From the NCBI GenBank assembly GCA_012729335.1, contig JAAYDJ010000035.1:186001-250000 (forward strand): a DNA stretch of 64,000 bases, in the 5' to 3' direction. Both the position numbers and the translations under genes were made by a program. Numbering within the stretch: position 1 is the first letter of the stretch; each line of letters starts with the position of its first letter. This DNA comes from Bacteroidales bacterium. GTDB lineage: Bacteria; Bacteroidota; Bacteroidia; Bacteroidales; Prolixibacteraceae. The notes below the pieces were generated by a model. That model did no database searches. It saw only the letters and a program-made list of their open reading frames with translations, and had not been told where the DNA came from. Below are positions 17,556 to 25,697 of the stretch, piece by piece.

Positions 17556-18443
17556 ATGAAATGGTCTAAACTGAGCCTCTCCCTGATCATCGTAATGACG
17601 GTGATCGTGGCAGACCAGGTTCTCAAATTCTGGATAAAAACCCACATGATGCTGGGGCAGGAGTTTCCTGTCCTGGGCGACTGGTTCATCATCCACTTCG
17701 TCGAAAACAATGGGATGGCCTTTGGGTTTGAGCTGGCCGGAGAATATGGAAAAATGATCCTGAGCCTTTTCAGGATACTGGCGGTCATCGCCATCGGATG
17801 GTATCTTTTCAGGCTGGTCAGACAGGAAACCCCACCAGGAGTCGTGGTGAGCCTCTCCCTCATTTTTGCCGGGGCCATCGGCAATATCATCGACAGCGCT
17901 TTTTACGGAATGATCTTCGACCACAGCTTCGGCCAGGTGGCCTCTTTTCTGCCCGAAGGGGGAGGCTATGGCACCTTCCTCCATGGTAAGGTCGTCGACA
18001 TGTTTTATTTTCCGGTTCTCAGGGGGCAATACCCCCAATGGGTACCCTTCCTGGGGGGAAATGAGTTTCTCTTCTTCAGACCGGTATTTAATATTGCCGA
18101 CTCGGCCATCACCATCGGCATTTTTTCAGTCCTCCTTTTCTACCGCAATTTTTTCAACGACCACCCTGCTGAGGAAAAGGAGCGGCCGGCCAAAGGCGCC
18201 CCCGGCACCACGGAAATACCCCAAGACAGAGAAACCCTGCACGAAGATGGAAATCTGTACGAAGATGAAAATCTGCATGAAGATGGAAATCTGCATGAAG
18301 ATGGAGATCTGCATGAAGATGGGACAATTCACATCAGCAAAACAGAGGATCCCGTTCCTTCCGGAACGCCCAGAGAACAACAGGATGGGGAAGGGACTCC
18401 TGATGCCGTGAATGAACCAGCGGCCCCCTTCCGGTCTGAATGA
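17556..18443 (+). CDS. lspA: Lipoprotein signal peptidase (signal peptidase II)
   Basis: Inner-membrane aspartyl protease that removes signal peptides from prolipoproteins; 295 residues. Four transmembrane segments and the family motifs are present: [27 protein letters not shown] with the first catalytic aspartate, and [11 protein letters not shown] with the second. A Bacteroidota-type insertion ([19 protein letters not shown]) precedes the last helix. The C-terminus carries an extra hydrophilic tail of about 90 residues with five copies of a six-residue LHEDGN-type repeat, absent from normal LspA. I chose the ATG at 17556; an earlier in-frame start would lie inside the dksA-like gene. The lipoproteins in this window are its likely substrates. 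Confidence 0.93.
   Translation: MKWSKLSLSLIIVMTVIVADQVLKFWIKTHMMLGQEFPVLGDWFIIHFVENNGMAFGFELAGEYGKMILSLFRILAVIAIGWYLFRLVRQETPPGVVVSLSLIFAGAIGNIIDSAFYGMIFDHSFGQVASFLPEGGGYGTFLHGKVVDMFYFPVLRGQYPQWVPFLGGNEFLFFRPVFNIADSAITIGIFSVLLFYRNFFNDHPAEEKERPAKGAPGTTEIPQDRETLHEDGNLYEDENLHEDGNLHEDGDLHEDGTIHISKTEDPVPSGTPREQQDGEGTPDAVNEPAAPFRSE
18237..18323 (+). repeat. 18-bp tandem repeat in the lspA tail
   Basis: Units of 18 bases begin at 18237, 18255, 18273, 18291 and 18309 (the last is partial) and encode LHEDGN-type hexapeptides in frame with lspA. Units differ by one to three bases, so the array is young or kept homogeneous, and could vary in copy number. Confidence 0.92.
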
Positions 18444-18453
18444 AATAAAAGTT

Positions 18454-19929
18454 ATGGAACAATCGCTGACCATTTACAATTCCTTAAGCCGGGTCAAGGA
18501 AGTTTTCGAACCGCTTCACGCGGGGAAGGCGGGAATGTATGTGTGCGGACCCACCGTCTACTCGAATGCCCACCTGGGTCATGCCCGGCCGGCCATCACC
18601 TTTGACCTGCTCTACCGGTACCTGCTCCACCTGGGTTACAAAGTGCGCTATGTCAGGAACATCACCGACGTAGGCCACCTCGAGGACGAAGTGGAGGAAA
18701 CGGGTGAAGATAAAATCTCCAAAAAGGCGCGCCTGGAACAACTCGAACCGATGGAGGTGGTCCAGAAGTATATGAACACCTTCCACCGCAACATGGAAGA
18801 GCTGAACACGCTTCCCCCCACCATTGAACCACGGGCCTCGGGACATATCATCGAGCAGCAGGTGATGATCCGCCGGATCCTGGAAGAGGGATATGCCTAC
18901 GAGGTGAACGGCTCGGTCTATTTTGACGTCCATAAGTACAACAACCATTACCGTTACGGGATTCTTTCAGGCCGGAACCTGGAGGAGATGCAGGCCAACA
19001 CCCGGCGCCTTGAAGGGCAGCAGGAGAAGCGGAATCCCTTCGATTTTGCCCTCTGGAAAAAGGCCACTCCCGAGCATATCATGCAATGGCCTTCGGAATG
19101 GGGAATGGGCTTTCCGGGATGGCACCTTGAATGCTCGGCCATGAGCACCAAATACCTGGGCGAAGTTTTTGACATCCACGGGGGCGGCATGGATCTGCAA
19201 TTTCCGCACCACGAATGCGAAATTGCACAATCGACGGCCGCCCTGGGCCACCCCTCGGTGCGCTTCTGGATGCACAACAACATGATCACCATCAACGGCC
19301 AGAAAATGGCCCGCTCACTGGGGAATTTCATCACCCTTGACGAACTCTTCAGCGGAAACCATCCCCTGCTCACCGGAGCCTATTCGCCCATGACCGTGAA
19401 GTTCTTCATTCTTCAGGCCCATTACAGAAGCACCCTCGACTTTTCAAACGAGGCCCTGGTCTCCGCAGGAAAAGGACTTGAGAGGCTTATGAAGGCGATC
19501 GCCCTTCTCGAAAAACTGCCGGTGTCCCCATCGGCTTCCGTGGATATCGCCGCCCTGGAGAAGAACTGCTGCGCCGCCATGAATGACGACCTCAACAGCC
19601 CTATCCTCATTGCCCACCTCTTTGAGGGAGTCAGGCTGATCAACCTTATTGGCGAGGGAAAGGAAACCATCACCGAAGAAGGTCTTGACCGGCTGAAGAA
19701 CCTCTTCAGGGTCTATCTTTTTGACATCCTCGGCCTCAAACCTGAAGAAAGCAGCGCCGCCGGCTCCGAAACCGTCAGGCAACTGGTGGATCTTACCCTG
19801 GAGGTGCGCAGCCGCGCCAAAAACAACAAGGATTGGACCACTTCCGATTTTATACGCGATGAGCTGGGGAAAATAGGCATCGTCGTCAAGGACCGCAAAG
19901 ACGGAACAGAGTGGGAAATGAAAAACTGA
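18454..19929 (+). CDS. cysS: Cysteinyl-tRNA synthetase
   Basis: Class I synthetase charging tRNA-Cys (491 residues). HLGH lies at residues 40-43 after the zinc ligand Cys31 (CGPTVY); the other zinc ligands fall in [10 protein letters not shown] and the HHECE block; the KMSKS-type loop is KMARSLGNF. The start [10 protein letters not shown] at 18454 fits the family; an earlier in-frame start overlaps the lspA end. It lies 10 bases past lspA and is probably in the same transcript. The matching tRNA-Cys gene is at 45033. Confidence 0.96.
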   Translation: MEQSLTIYNSLSRVKEVFEPLHAGKAGMYVCGPTVYSNAHLGHARPAITFDLLYRYLLHLGYKVRYVRNITDVGHLEDEVEETGEDKISKKARLEQLEPMEVVQKYMNTFHRNMEELNTLPPTIEPRASGHIIEQQVMIRRILEEGYAYEVNGSVYFDVHKYNNHYRYGILSGRNLEEMQANTRRLEGQQEKRNPFDFALWKKATPEHIMQWPSEWGMGFPGWHLECSAMSTKYLGEVFDIHGGGMDLQFPHHECEIAQSTAALGHPSVRFWMHNNMITINGQKMARSLGNFITLDELFSGNHPLLTGAYSPMTVKFFILQAHYRSTLDFSNEALVSAGKGLERLMKAIALLEKLPVSPSASVDIAALEKNCCAAMNDDLNSPILIAHLFEGVRLINLIGEGKETITEEGLDRLKNLFRVYLFDILGLKPEESSAAGSETVRQLVDLTLEVRSRAKNNKDWTTSDFIRDELGKIGIVVKDRKDGTEWEMKN

Positions 19930-19948
19930 CCTTAAAAAGCAGAAGAAT

Positions 19949-20557
19949 ATGTTTTCAGGGATTGTTGAAGGAACAGGGGTGGTGAAAGCCATCGAAAAAG
20001 AGAAAGAGAATGTCCATTTCACGATTTACTGGCAGCATGCCGGGGAGCTGAAGGTAGACCAGAGCCTTTCGCACAACGGGGTATGCCTGACGGTGGTGGC
20101 CGTCAACAGGGAGGCTTTGACCTACAGGGTGACAGCTATCCTGGAAACCCTGATCAAATCAAATCTGGGATTGCTGCAACCCGGCGACAAAGTCAACCTG
20201 GAGCGCAGCATGATGATGAACGGCCGCCTCGACGGCCACATCGTCCAGGGACATGTCGACCAGACCGCTACCTGCACCCGCGTGGAGGAAGCCGACGGCA
20301 GCTGGTACTATACCTTTGAATACACCTTCGATAAGGAAAAGGCACGCCAGGGGTACATGACCGTCGAAAAAGGATCGGTCACGGTAAATGGGGTCAGCCT
20401 CACTGTGGTCAACTCTCAGGACCATACCTTCCAGGTGGCCATTATCCCCTATACCTGGGAGGTGACTAATTTTCACACCTTCCGGCCGGGGAGTGTCGTC
20501 AACCTGGAGTTCGATATCATTGGCAAATACCTCAGCAAGCTCCTCCGGTACCAATGA
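19949..20557 (+). CDS. ribE: Riboflavin synthase, alpha subunit
   Basis: Catalyses dismutation of two 6,7-dimethyl-8-ribityllumazine molecules to riboflavin (202 residues). Two tandem lumazine-binding domains are visible, the first from MFSGIVEGTG to about residue 95 and the second from GHIVQGHVDQ; each has the SLSHNGVCLTVV or GSVTVNGVSLTVV motif. No riboflavin riboswitch is seen upstream; it starts 19 bases after cysS and is probably transcribed from the cysS side. The name ribE follows the common usage for the alpha-chain synthase. Confidence 0.95.
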   Translation: MFSGIVEGTGVVKAIEKEKENVHFTIYWQHAGELKVDQSLSHNGVCLTVVAVNREALTYRVTAILETLIKSNLGLLQPGDKVNLERSMMMNGRLDGHIVQGHVDQTATCTRVEEADGSWYYTFEYTFDKEKARQGYMTVEKGSVTVNGVSLTVVNSQDHTFQVAIIPYTWEVTNFHTFRPGSVVNLEFDIIGKYLSKLLRYQ

Positions 20558-20604
20558 TCAGGTGAAGGTGGAAGTAGACATGATGGTGAAGTAAGAGGTG
20601 AAGG

Positions 20605-21345
20605 ATGGAAAACGCAGCAATCCATAGCCGGCCCCCAGTAGCGCTGATCACAGGGGCAGCGCAGCGGCTGGGGAAGGCCATGACCGAGCATCTGGCGCGG
20701 CGGGGGTGGAGTGTGGCCGTCCATTACAACACCTCAGGAGGGCCGGCAGAAGATTTGGTCAGCCGCCTCGCCATGGAGTTTCCGGAACAGCATTTCACCG
20801 CCTTCCGGGCTAACCTGACCAATGACCGGGAAACGGATGGACTCCTGACTGAAGTGATCCGAAAAATGGGGAAACCTGAACTTCTCATCAACAATGCTTC
20901 GGTTTTTGATCCCAAAAAGATCAGCGACACCGGCAATGCCTTTTTTGATTTTCAGATGACGGTCAACCTGAAAGCCCCCTTTATTCTGACACGGGAGTAT
21001 ATCCGTCACTGCGGCCAGGGGATGATCGTCAACATGACCGATACGCGGATCACCTCCAACCGGGAGAATTATGCGGCCTATACGCTGGCCAAGAAATCAT
21101 TGTGGGAGCTCACCAAGATGACGGCTGCAGCCTACGGACCTGCCCTCAGGGCCAATGCCATCGCACCGGGTCTGACACTGGCCCCTGCCGGGAAAGGAGA
21201 AGAATACCTGCGTACCCTGGCTGCCGCCATTCCTATGAAACGACCGGGGGGGATTCAACCCATCCTCGACGCCCTCGACTATCTCCTGAAAAATGACTAT
21301 CTTACCGGCGAACTGCTCTTCTGTGACGGAGGCCAGCACCTCTGA
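20605..21345 (+). CDS. folM: Pteridine-reductase-type SDR, probable dihydromonapterin reductase (FolM-like)
   Basis: Short-chain dehydrogenase (246 residues). NADP-binding TGAAQRLG lies at 16-23 and NNAS at 96-99, and the catalytic YxxxK is Y159-K163. The usual SDR catalytic serine is replaced by Asp146 (IVNMTD), a hallmark of pteridine reductase PTR1 and FolM. The C-terminus (DGGQHL) also fits FolM. FolM reduces dihydromonapterin to tetrahydromonapterin. The neighbouring folX-like gene, whose enzyme makes the monapterin precursor, and a short folK-like gene support this role. The alternative is a dihydrofolate/dihydrobiopterin reductase; no other assignment fits the context as well. Confidence 0.82.
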   Translation: MENAAIHSRPPVALITGAAQRLGKAMTEHLARRGWSVAVHYNTSGGPAEDLVSRLAMEFPEQHFTAFRANLTNDRETDGLLTEVIRKMGKPELLINNASVFDPKKISDTGNAFFDFQMTVNLKAPFILTREYIRHCGQGMIVNMTDTRITSNRENYAAYTLAKKSLWELTKMTAAAYGPALRANAIAPGLTLAPAGKGEEYLRTLAAAIPMKRPGGIQPILDALDYLLKNDYLTGELLFCDGGQHL

Positions 21346-21518
21346 CACACTCCCCTATCCGGGCAATGGATGCTTACAAATCTTCCCGGTGAATGGGAGA
21401 TAAGCCGCTGAAGACTTTGAAACTGGATATGCTTCTCCCATAGACAATGGAAGCTGAAACGCGCCCTGAAGCATTAATAACGATGCCGGCCTGACAAAAA
21501 CAGAGAAAAACAAGCATT

Positions 21519-21872
21519 ATGGCACTGATCCGGATCAAGAATCTGCTCATCCGCACCTACATCGGATTTAATCCTGAGGAACTGGTCCACAAACAGGATG
21601 TGGTCATCAACATGGAGGTGGAGGTAGATCTCCCTGAAGCCGCCATGGAAAAAGATGAACCGGAAGGGATCTACGATTACAAGAAGATCACCAAGCAAGT
21701 GATTGCCATGGTTCAGGAAGGACGGTTTAAGCTGCTGGAAGTGCTTACCCGCAGGATTCTGGAGCTGATTATGGCCGATCCGATGGTAAGGCGGGCCCGG
21801 GTACAGGTCGACAAACCCCATGCCCTGCGCTATGCCGATTCGGTATCTGTTGAATTGGAGGCGGCCAGGTAA
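21519..21872 (+). CDS. folX: Dihydroneopterin triphosphate 2'-epimerase (FolX-like)
   Basis: Protein of the FolB/FolX fold (117 residues). It follows E. coli FolX rather than FolB: RIKNLLIRTYIGFNPEE at the N-terminus, KQDVVINMEVEV, YDYKKITKQVIAMVQEGRF, LLEVLTRRILELI, and the C-terminal VDKPHALRYADSVSVEL, which is nearly the FolX signature. FolX epimerises dihydroneopterin triphosphate to the monapterin form. It lies between the folM-like and the short folK-like genes, with 173 and 95 base gaps. A true folB is present separately at 44598, supporting a distinct role here. Confidence 0.88.
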   Translation: MALIRIKNLLIRTYIGFNPEELVHKQDVVINMEVEVDLPEAAMEKDEPEGIYDYKKITKQVIAMVQEGRFKLLEVLTRRILELIMADPMVRRARVQVDKPHALRYADSVSVELEAAR

Positions 21873-21967
21873 TCCTCTCCGGGCCCTCTGAAATCCCGGT
21901 AAGGATCCGGCCTCTTCACAGGGAGGATTCCAGACAGATTAAAACGAAAACCTTATAATCCAGCCAC

Positions 21968-22339
21968 ATGAACCAGGCTATAATCGGCATAGGATCCAAC
22001 ATCCGCCCTGAGGAGAACATTCCCCTGGCCCTGCGTTTACTCGGAGAAACGGTAACCATTGAAAAGGTGTCGGCCCTGGTCACCACATCTCCCATCGGCC
22101 TCCCCAACCAACCCGACTTTGTCAACGGGGCCGCCCGCGTGAAAACCAGCCTGTCACGCCATGAACTGGAACAACTGCTGAAAAAAATAGAGGACCTTAC
22201 CGGCCGCGACCGTACCCAACCCCGTTTCGGCCCCCGCACCATTGACCTTGACCTCGTCATGTGGAACGGGCAAATCACCGACCCTGACTATTACACCCGC
22301 ACCTTCCTCCGCACAGCCGTCAGAGAAGTCACCGGATAA
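21968..22339 (+). CDS. Short FolK/HPPK-like protein
   Basis: A 123-residue homologue of 6-hydroxymethyl-dihydropterin pyrophosphokinase. It keeps the N-terminal IIGIGSNIRPEENI, the TSPIGLPNQPDFVNGAA block and the RTIDLDLVMWN motif with both metal-binding aspartates, but ends shortly after, lacking the LPHPRxxxRxFVLxPL segment and the last helix of full FolK (compare 8768-9280). It is not a frameshifted gene: the reading frame is clean and the truncation is at a natural stop. Its place next to folX and folM suggests a role on a related pterin, perhaps monapterin, but the activity is unknown. Confidence 0.8.
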   Translation: MNQAIIGIGSNIRPEENIPLALRLLGETVTIEKVSALVTTSPIGLPNQPDFVNGAARVKTSLSRHELEQLLKKIEDLTGRDRTQPRFGPRTIDLDLVMWNGQITDPDYYTRTFLRTAVREVTG

Positions 22340-22374
22340 ATTCACCCACAACCTGCAAAACTGCCACCCGCACA

Positions 22375-24051
22375 ATGGAGCTGAAAAATATCCCATCCAT
22401 ATGGGACCATCAGAAAGAATCCTGCTTTCTTTCCGACACGATGGAAACTCTTCTTTTCTGGCTCTTGTTGCTGGCAGGCCTCTTCCCCCTGATGAAGCAC
22501 AGCTATTTCGTCACCCTCGATGGCCCCGCACACCTCTACTCAGGGGAAATCATCAGAACCCTGCTTTTGGCCCCACACGGCATCATCGGCAGGCTATTCA
22601 CCATAAACCCGTTTCCAGTGCCCAACTGGACCTCCCATTTCCTTTTTACCCTCCTGGGAACTTTCCTGCCGGCGACCTTTACCGAAAAAACCGTCATCTT
22701 CCTGTACCTCTTCTTTACCCCCCTCATTTTCAGAAAACTGGTTCTCGCTCTCAGGCCCGAAAACAGAATTCTCTCCTGGACCATGATCCTTTTCGTCCAC
22801 AACCAGAACTTCTATTTCGGTTTTTTCAATTTTTCGTACGGGGTACTCTTTATGTTTCTGACCCTTTGGTATTACCTCGTCATTTTCCGGAACGAAAAGA
22901 AGCTCCATATTCCACTTCTGGGGATCCTCTTTCTGGCACTTTACTTTTCACACCTGATGATGTTTCTGGTGACCCTGGCCCTGATTCTTCTTTTATCGGC
23001 ACAACCGCTGGTGCTTTCTGCCGGTCGCGGTGGGCTGAGAATTTCCGGAGGAAGAAGGGCTGCCGGGAATCTTCTCAGAGCAGGTGCCGCTGCGCTCCCT
23101 GCAGGTCTGCTGTCCCTGATCTTCCTGGCAGGCACCAATACCCTGGAAAAAAATCCCGAAAGGCTCAGCTTTTCCCGGCTGGTGGAATGGGTGACGGCTG
23201 TCAGGCCTCTGCTCGCCCTGCGCTATGGGTTTCCATGGAAAAGCTATACCTATCTGCTTTTTGGAGTCATACTGGTCATGACCATCACCGCAGCGGTCAT
23301 CCTTTACCGTGATGACAGGAGTAAAAAAAGAACCTCACCACAGGAGCGGACGCTTTTCAGGCTCACCCCGGTACCCCTTTTCGCCCTGTTTTCCCTGGGA
23401 TCCCTTGCCTTGCTTTTTATCCTTCCCAATACCATACTGCTGTCAGAAAGGCTTATCCTTCTCTTTTACCTTTTCCTCATCACCACGCTGGCACTTTTCC
23501 GTTATCCCCGGTGGGCCCACTATACCCTTGCCATGGTCGTCATTCTCCTCCAAATCTCCTTCACGCGCATGTATTCATACACCCTGGGTGATTATGCGAA
23601 AAATGCGGCACTTGTGGTAGAGACGGCCGGGAAGGCTGAGCCGGGGGCGCTGATCCTGCCACTGAATTATAACGAAAAGTGGATATACATGCACATCTCA
23701 GGTTATGCCGGCACTCAAAACTCCCTGGCTGTGCTAGAGAATTACGAGGCCGGATTAAGCTGGTTCCCGGTCAGGTGGAGCCATGATTATTATGAGACCC
23801 GCTTCCTTGACCGTTCCGACGCCAGCAATACCCTGCACCTGTGCGACAATTACATCCATCCCGACCTTCCTGCCTTCTTTTTCCTGAAACGGAACGACGG
23901 CACCCTGGAAATCATTCCTTACATTCTGGTCATACTCCCCGGCAACATAGAGTCTCCCCAAATCCCCCCCTGTGCCCGGGAAATCCTGGATGCTTCCTAC
24001 AAAGTTGTGCGTGAAAATGATTTTTGTGTTTTATTCAGGGCCCAACAATAA
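22375..24051 (+). CDS. Polytopic membrane protein, possible GT-C-type glycosyltransferase
   Basis: Large integral membrane protein (558 residues) with about 10-12 hydrophobic segments over residues 24-430 and a soluble C-terminal part of about 130 residues. Just after the first helix lies TLDGPAHLYSGEI, an acidic-loop pattern like that of GT-C polyprenyl-phosphate-sugar transferases (aspartate in the first periplasmic loop). No other transferase motif was recognised, so this remains a suggestion. It starts 35 bases after the short folK gene; a start at 22441 is also possible and would remove the hydrophilic N-terminus. It converges with frr across a terminator. Confidence 0.6.
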   Translation: MELKNIPSIWDHQKESCFLSDTMETLLFWLLLLAGLFPLMKHSYFVTLDGPAHLYSGEIIRTLLLAPHGIIGRLFTINPFPVPNWTSHFLFTLLGTFLPATFTEKTVIFLYLFFTPLIFRKLVLALRPENRILSWTMILFVHNQNFYFGFFNFSYGVLFMFLTLWYYLVIFRNEKKLHIPLLGILFLALYFSHLMMFLVTLALILLLSAQPLVLSAGRGGLRISGGRRAAGNLLRAGAAALPAGLLSLIFLAGTNTLEKNPERLSFSRLVEWVTAVRPLLALRYGFPWKSYTYLLFGVILVMTITAAVILYRDDRSKKRTSPQERTLFRLTPVPLFALFSLGSLALLFILPNTILLSERLILLFYLFLITTLALFRYPRWAHYTLAMVVILLQISFTRMYSYTLGDYAKNAALVVETAGKAEPGALILPLNYNEKWIYMHISGYAGTQNSLAVLENYEAGLSWFPVRWSHDYYETRFLDRSDASNTLHLCDNYIHPDLPAFFFLKRNDGTLEIIPYILVILPGNIESPQIPPCAREILDASYKVVRENDFCVLFRAQQ

Positions 24052-24067
24052 ACCAACTGCAGAGATG

Positions 24068-24096
24068 AAAAAAGGCAGCCCCATTTGGTGCTGCCT
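24068..24096 (-). terminator. Intrinsic terminator of frr
   Basis: GGCAGC/GCTGCC stem (24074-24079 with 24090-24095) followed on the minus strand by six T residues. It ends the rplM-to-frr block and lies in the convergent gap with the membrane-protein gene. Confidence 0.85.
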
Positions 24097-24149
24097 CAAA
24101 GCCATGAAAACAATTAAACAATGTTCAGAAAACAGAAAACTAGAAACAA

Positions 24150-24719
24150 TTAAATAGTCATTATATCCTTTTCCTTAGCAGCTACTAAGGTATCAATTTT
24201 TTTTACATATTCATCGGTAAATTTCTGCACAATTTCTTCGGCATCTTTTTCCATATCTTCTGCCAAACCGGTTTTCAGCAATTTTTTAAGGCTTTCGTTG
24301 CTTTCCTTCCTGGCTGTACGGATGCTGATCTTGGCATTTTCACCCTCTTTATTGGCCTGTTTGACCAGGGATTTCCTTCTCTCCTCGGTCAGCGGCGGGA
24401 TATTGATGCGAATCACCTCCCCGTTGTTGTCGGGATTGAATCCGAGGTTGGCCGCCATGATCGCCTTCTCAATCACCGGGATCATTTTCTTCTCCCAGGG
24501 TTGAATGGCGATGGTCCTCGGATCGGGCGTGCTGATATTGGAGACCTGGCTCAGGGGAACCATGCTCCCGTAATAATCGACGGTAACGGCGTCTATCATA
24601 GCCGGATTGGATTTACCCGCACGGATGTGAAGCAACTCCTTCTCGAGATGCCCGATGGTCAGATCCATCTTCTCCTTGCATTGATCCAATACAAACTGTG
24701 CTTCTTCGTGCATTACCAT
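24150..24719 (-). CDS. frr: Ribosome recycling factor
   Basis: RRF (189 residues) splits post-termination ribosomes together with EF-G. The family blocks HIRAGKSNPAMIDAVTVDYYG, NISTPDPRTIAIQPWEKKMIPVIEKAI, DNNGEVIRINIPPLTEERRKSLVK and the C-terminal helix are intact. Starts at 24719 (MVM) or 24713 (MHEE) are both possible. It is the last gene of the translation block and has a promoter-like box of its own at 24747. Confidence 0.97.
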   Translation of the reverse strand: MVMHEEAQFVLDQCKEKMDLTIGHLEKELLHIRAGKSNPAMIDAVTVDYYGSMVPLSQVSNISTPDPRTIAIQPWEKKMIPVIEKAIMAANLGFNPDNNGEVIRINIPPLTEERRKSLVKQANKEGENAKISIRTARKESNESLKKLLKTGLAEDMEKDAEEIVQKFTDEYVKKIDTLVAAKEKDIMTI

Positions 24720-24746
24720 AAAAGCTCTGGCTGTTAAGTCAGGTTA

Positions 24747-24754
24747 CAAATATA
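24747..24754 (-). promoter_or_regulatory. TAnnTTTG promoter box of frr
   Basis: On the minus strand this reads TATATTTG, 28 bases before the first frr start. A TTG lies 17 bases further upstream, slightly closer than the usual 19-21. Confidence 0.55.
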
Positions 24755-24802
24755 TAAAAAAATTAAAAAAACAAGGCTTCTCCCTCAAAATGTAAGCTCT
24801 TG

Positions 24803-25510
24803 TCATACATGAACCAGGGTGCCCACCGGTTCTCCGGTGAGAAGCCTGAGGAGGTTTCCCTTTTGATCCATGTTGAAGACGATCACAGGCAACCGGTTTT
24901 CAAGGCAGAAGGTGGTGGCCGTCAGGTCCATGACCTTCAGGCCCAGACGGTAGACCTCTTCGAAGGAGATTTTTTCGAATTTGACAGCTCCGGGTACTTT
25001 CTCGGGGTCGGCGTCATAGACGCCGTCGACGCGGGTTCCCTTGAGCAGGACGTCGGCTTCGATTTCGGTACCGCGCAGGGCGCTGGCCGTGTCGGTGGTA
25101 AAATAGGGATTCCCCGTACCCCCGGCGATAATGGCCACCTGACCCTGGGCCAGGGCGTCAACGGCCTTTTCTTTGGCATAATACTCCCCGACAGGTTCCA
25201 TGCGGATGGAAGTGAAAACGCGGGCAGGACATCCGTTGGCAGCGAGTGCCGACTGAAGGGCCAGACTGTTGATCACCGTGGCCAGCATTCCCATCTGGTC
25301 GCCCTTCACCCGGTCAAAACCCCTTGAAGTACCACTCATCCCCCGGAAGATGTTACCTCCGCCAATCACTATGGCTACCTGAACCCCCCTCTTCACCACC
25401 TGCCCGATCTCATCGGCATAGTCGTTTAACCGCGCCGCATCAATTCCGTAAGATTGACTCCCTGCCAGCGACTCCCCGCTCAGCTTGAGCAATATCCGCC
25501 TGTACTGCAT
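24803..25510 (-). CDS. pyrH: UMP kinase
   Basis: Bacterial hexameric UMP kinase (235 residues), amino-acid-kinase fold, which phosphorylates UMP to UDP. Motifs: LLKLSGESLAG, VIGGGNIFRGMS, the middle block MLATVINSLALQ and GTGNPYFTTDTASALRGTEIEADVLLKGTRVDGVYDADP. It sits between tsf and frr as in many bacteria. It appears to have its own promoter (25614) and a 22-bp perfect palindrome in the leader. Confidence 0.97.
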   Translation of the reverse strand: MQYRRILLKLSGESLAGSQSYGIDAARLNDYADEIGQVVKRGVQVAIVIGGGNIFRGMSGTSRGFDRVKGDQMGMLATVINSLALQSALAANGCPARVFTSIRMEPVGEYYAKEKAVDALAQGQVAIIAGGTGNPYFTTDTASALRGTEIEADVLLKGTRVDGVYDADPEKVPGAVKFEKISFEEVYRLGLKVMDLTATTFCLENRLPVIVFNMDQKGNLLRLLTGEPVGTLVHV

Positions 25511-25578
25511 CTGTCTAAGTTATGAGGTTATTATGGTTTCCCCCGGTGCGCCAATCTGACCACAGAAGGGCCTCCGCT

Positions 25579-25600
25579 GCATAAAACAGCTGTTTTATGC
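25579..25600. promoter_or_regulatory. Perfect 22-bp palindrome in the pyrH leader
   Basis: Arms of 11 bases (25579-25589 and 25590-25600) starting GCATAAAACAG, with no spacer. It lies between the pyrH promoter box and start codon, so it may be an operator for a dimeric repressor or a cruciform/hairpin in the mRNA leader. Confidence 0.6.
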
Positions 25601-25613
25601 CCGAATGGCCCTG

Positions 25614-25621
25614 CAAAGATA
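25614..25621 (-). promoter_or_regulatory. TAnnTTTG promoter box of pyrH
   Basis: Minus strand TATCTTTG, with a TTTG 22 bases upstream (25644-25647), close to the Bacteroidota -33/-7 layout. The leader would be about 97 bases. Confidence 0.6.
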
Positions 25622-25642
25622 GTGCTCCTTCAGGGATGAAAA

Positions 25643-25674
25643 ACAAAAAAAGGTTTCCTGAATCAGGAAACCTT
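25643..25674 (-). terminator. Intrinsic terminator of tsf
   Basis: A 12-bp perfect inverted repeat (25650-25661 with 25663-25674) followed on the minus strand by a T run, 24 bases past the tsf stop. It separates rpsB-tsf from pyrH. Confidence 0.85.
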
Positions 25675-25697
25675 CATTTATTTTTTGCACTGCCTGA

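Noticed and set aside
21519-21872. Calling this gene a second folB
   Set aside because: The HALRYADSV C-terminus and RIKNL N-terminus follow FolX, and a true folB with aldolase residues is at 44598.
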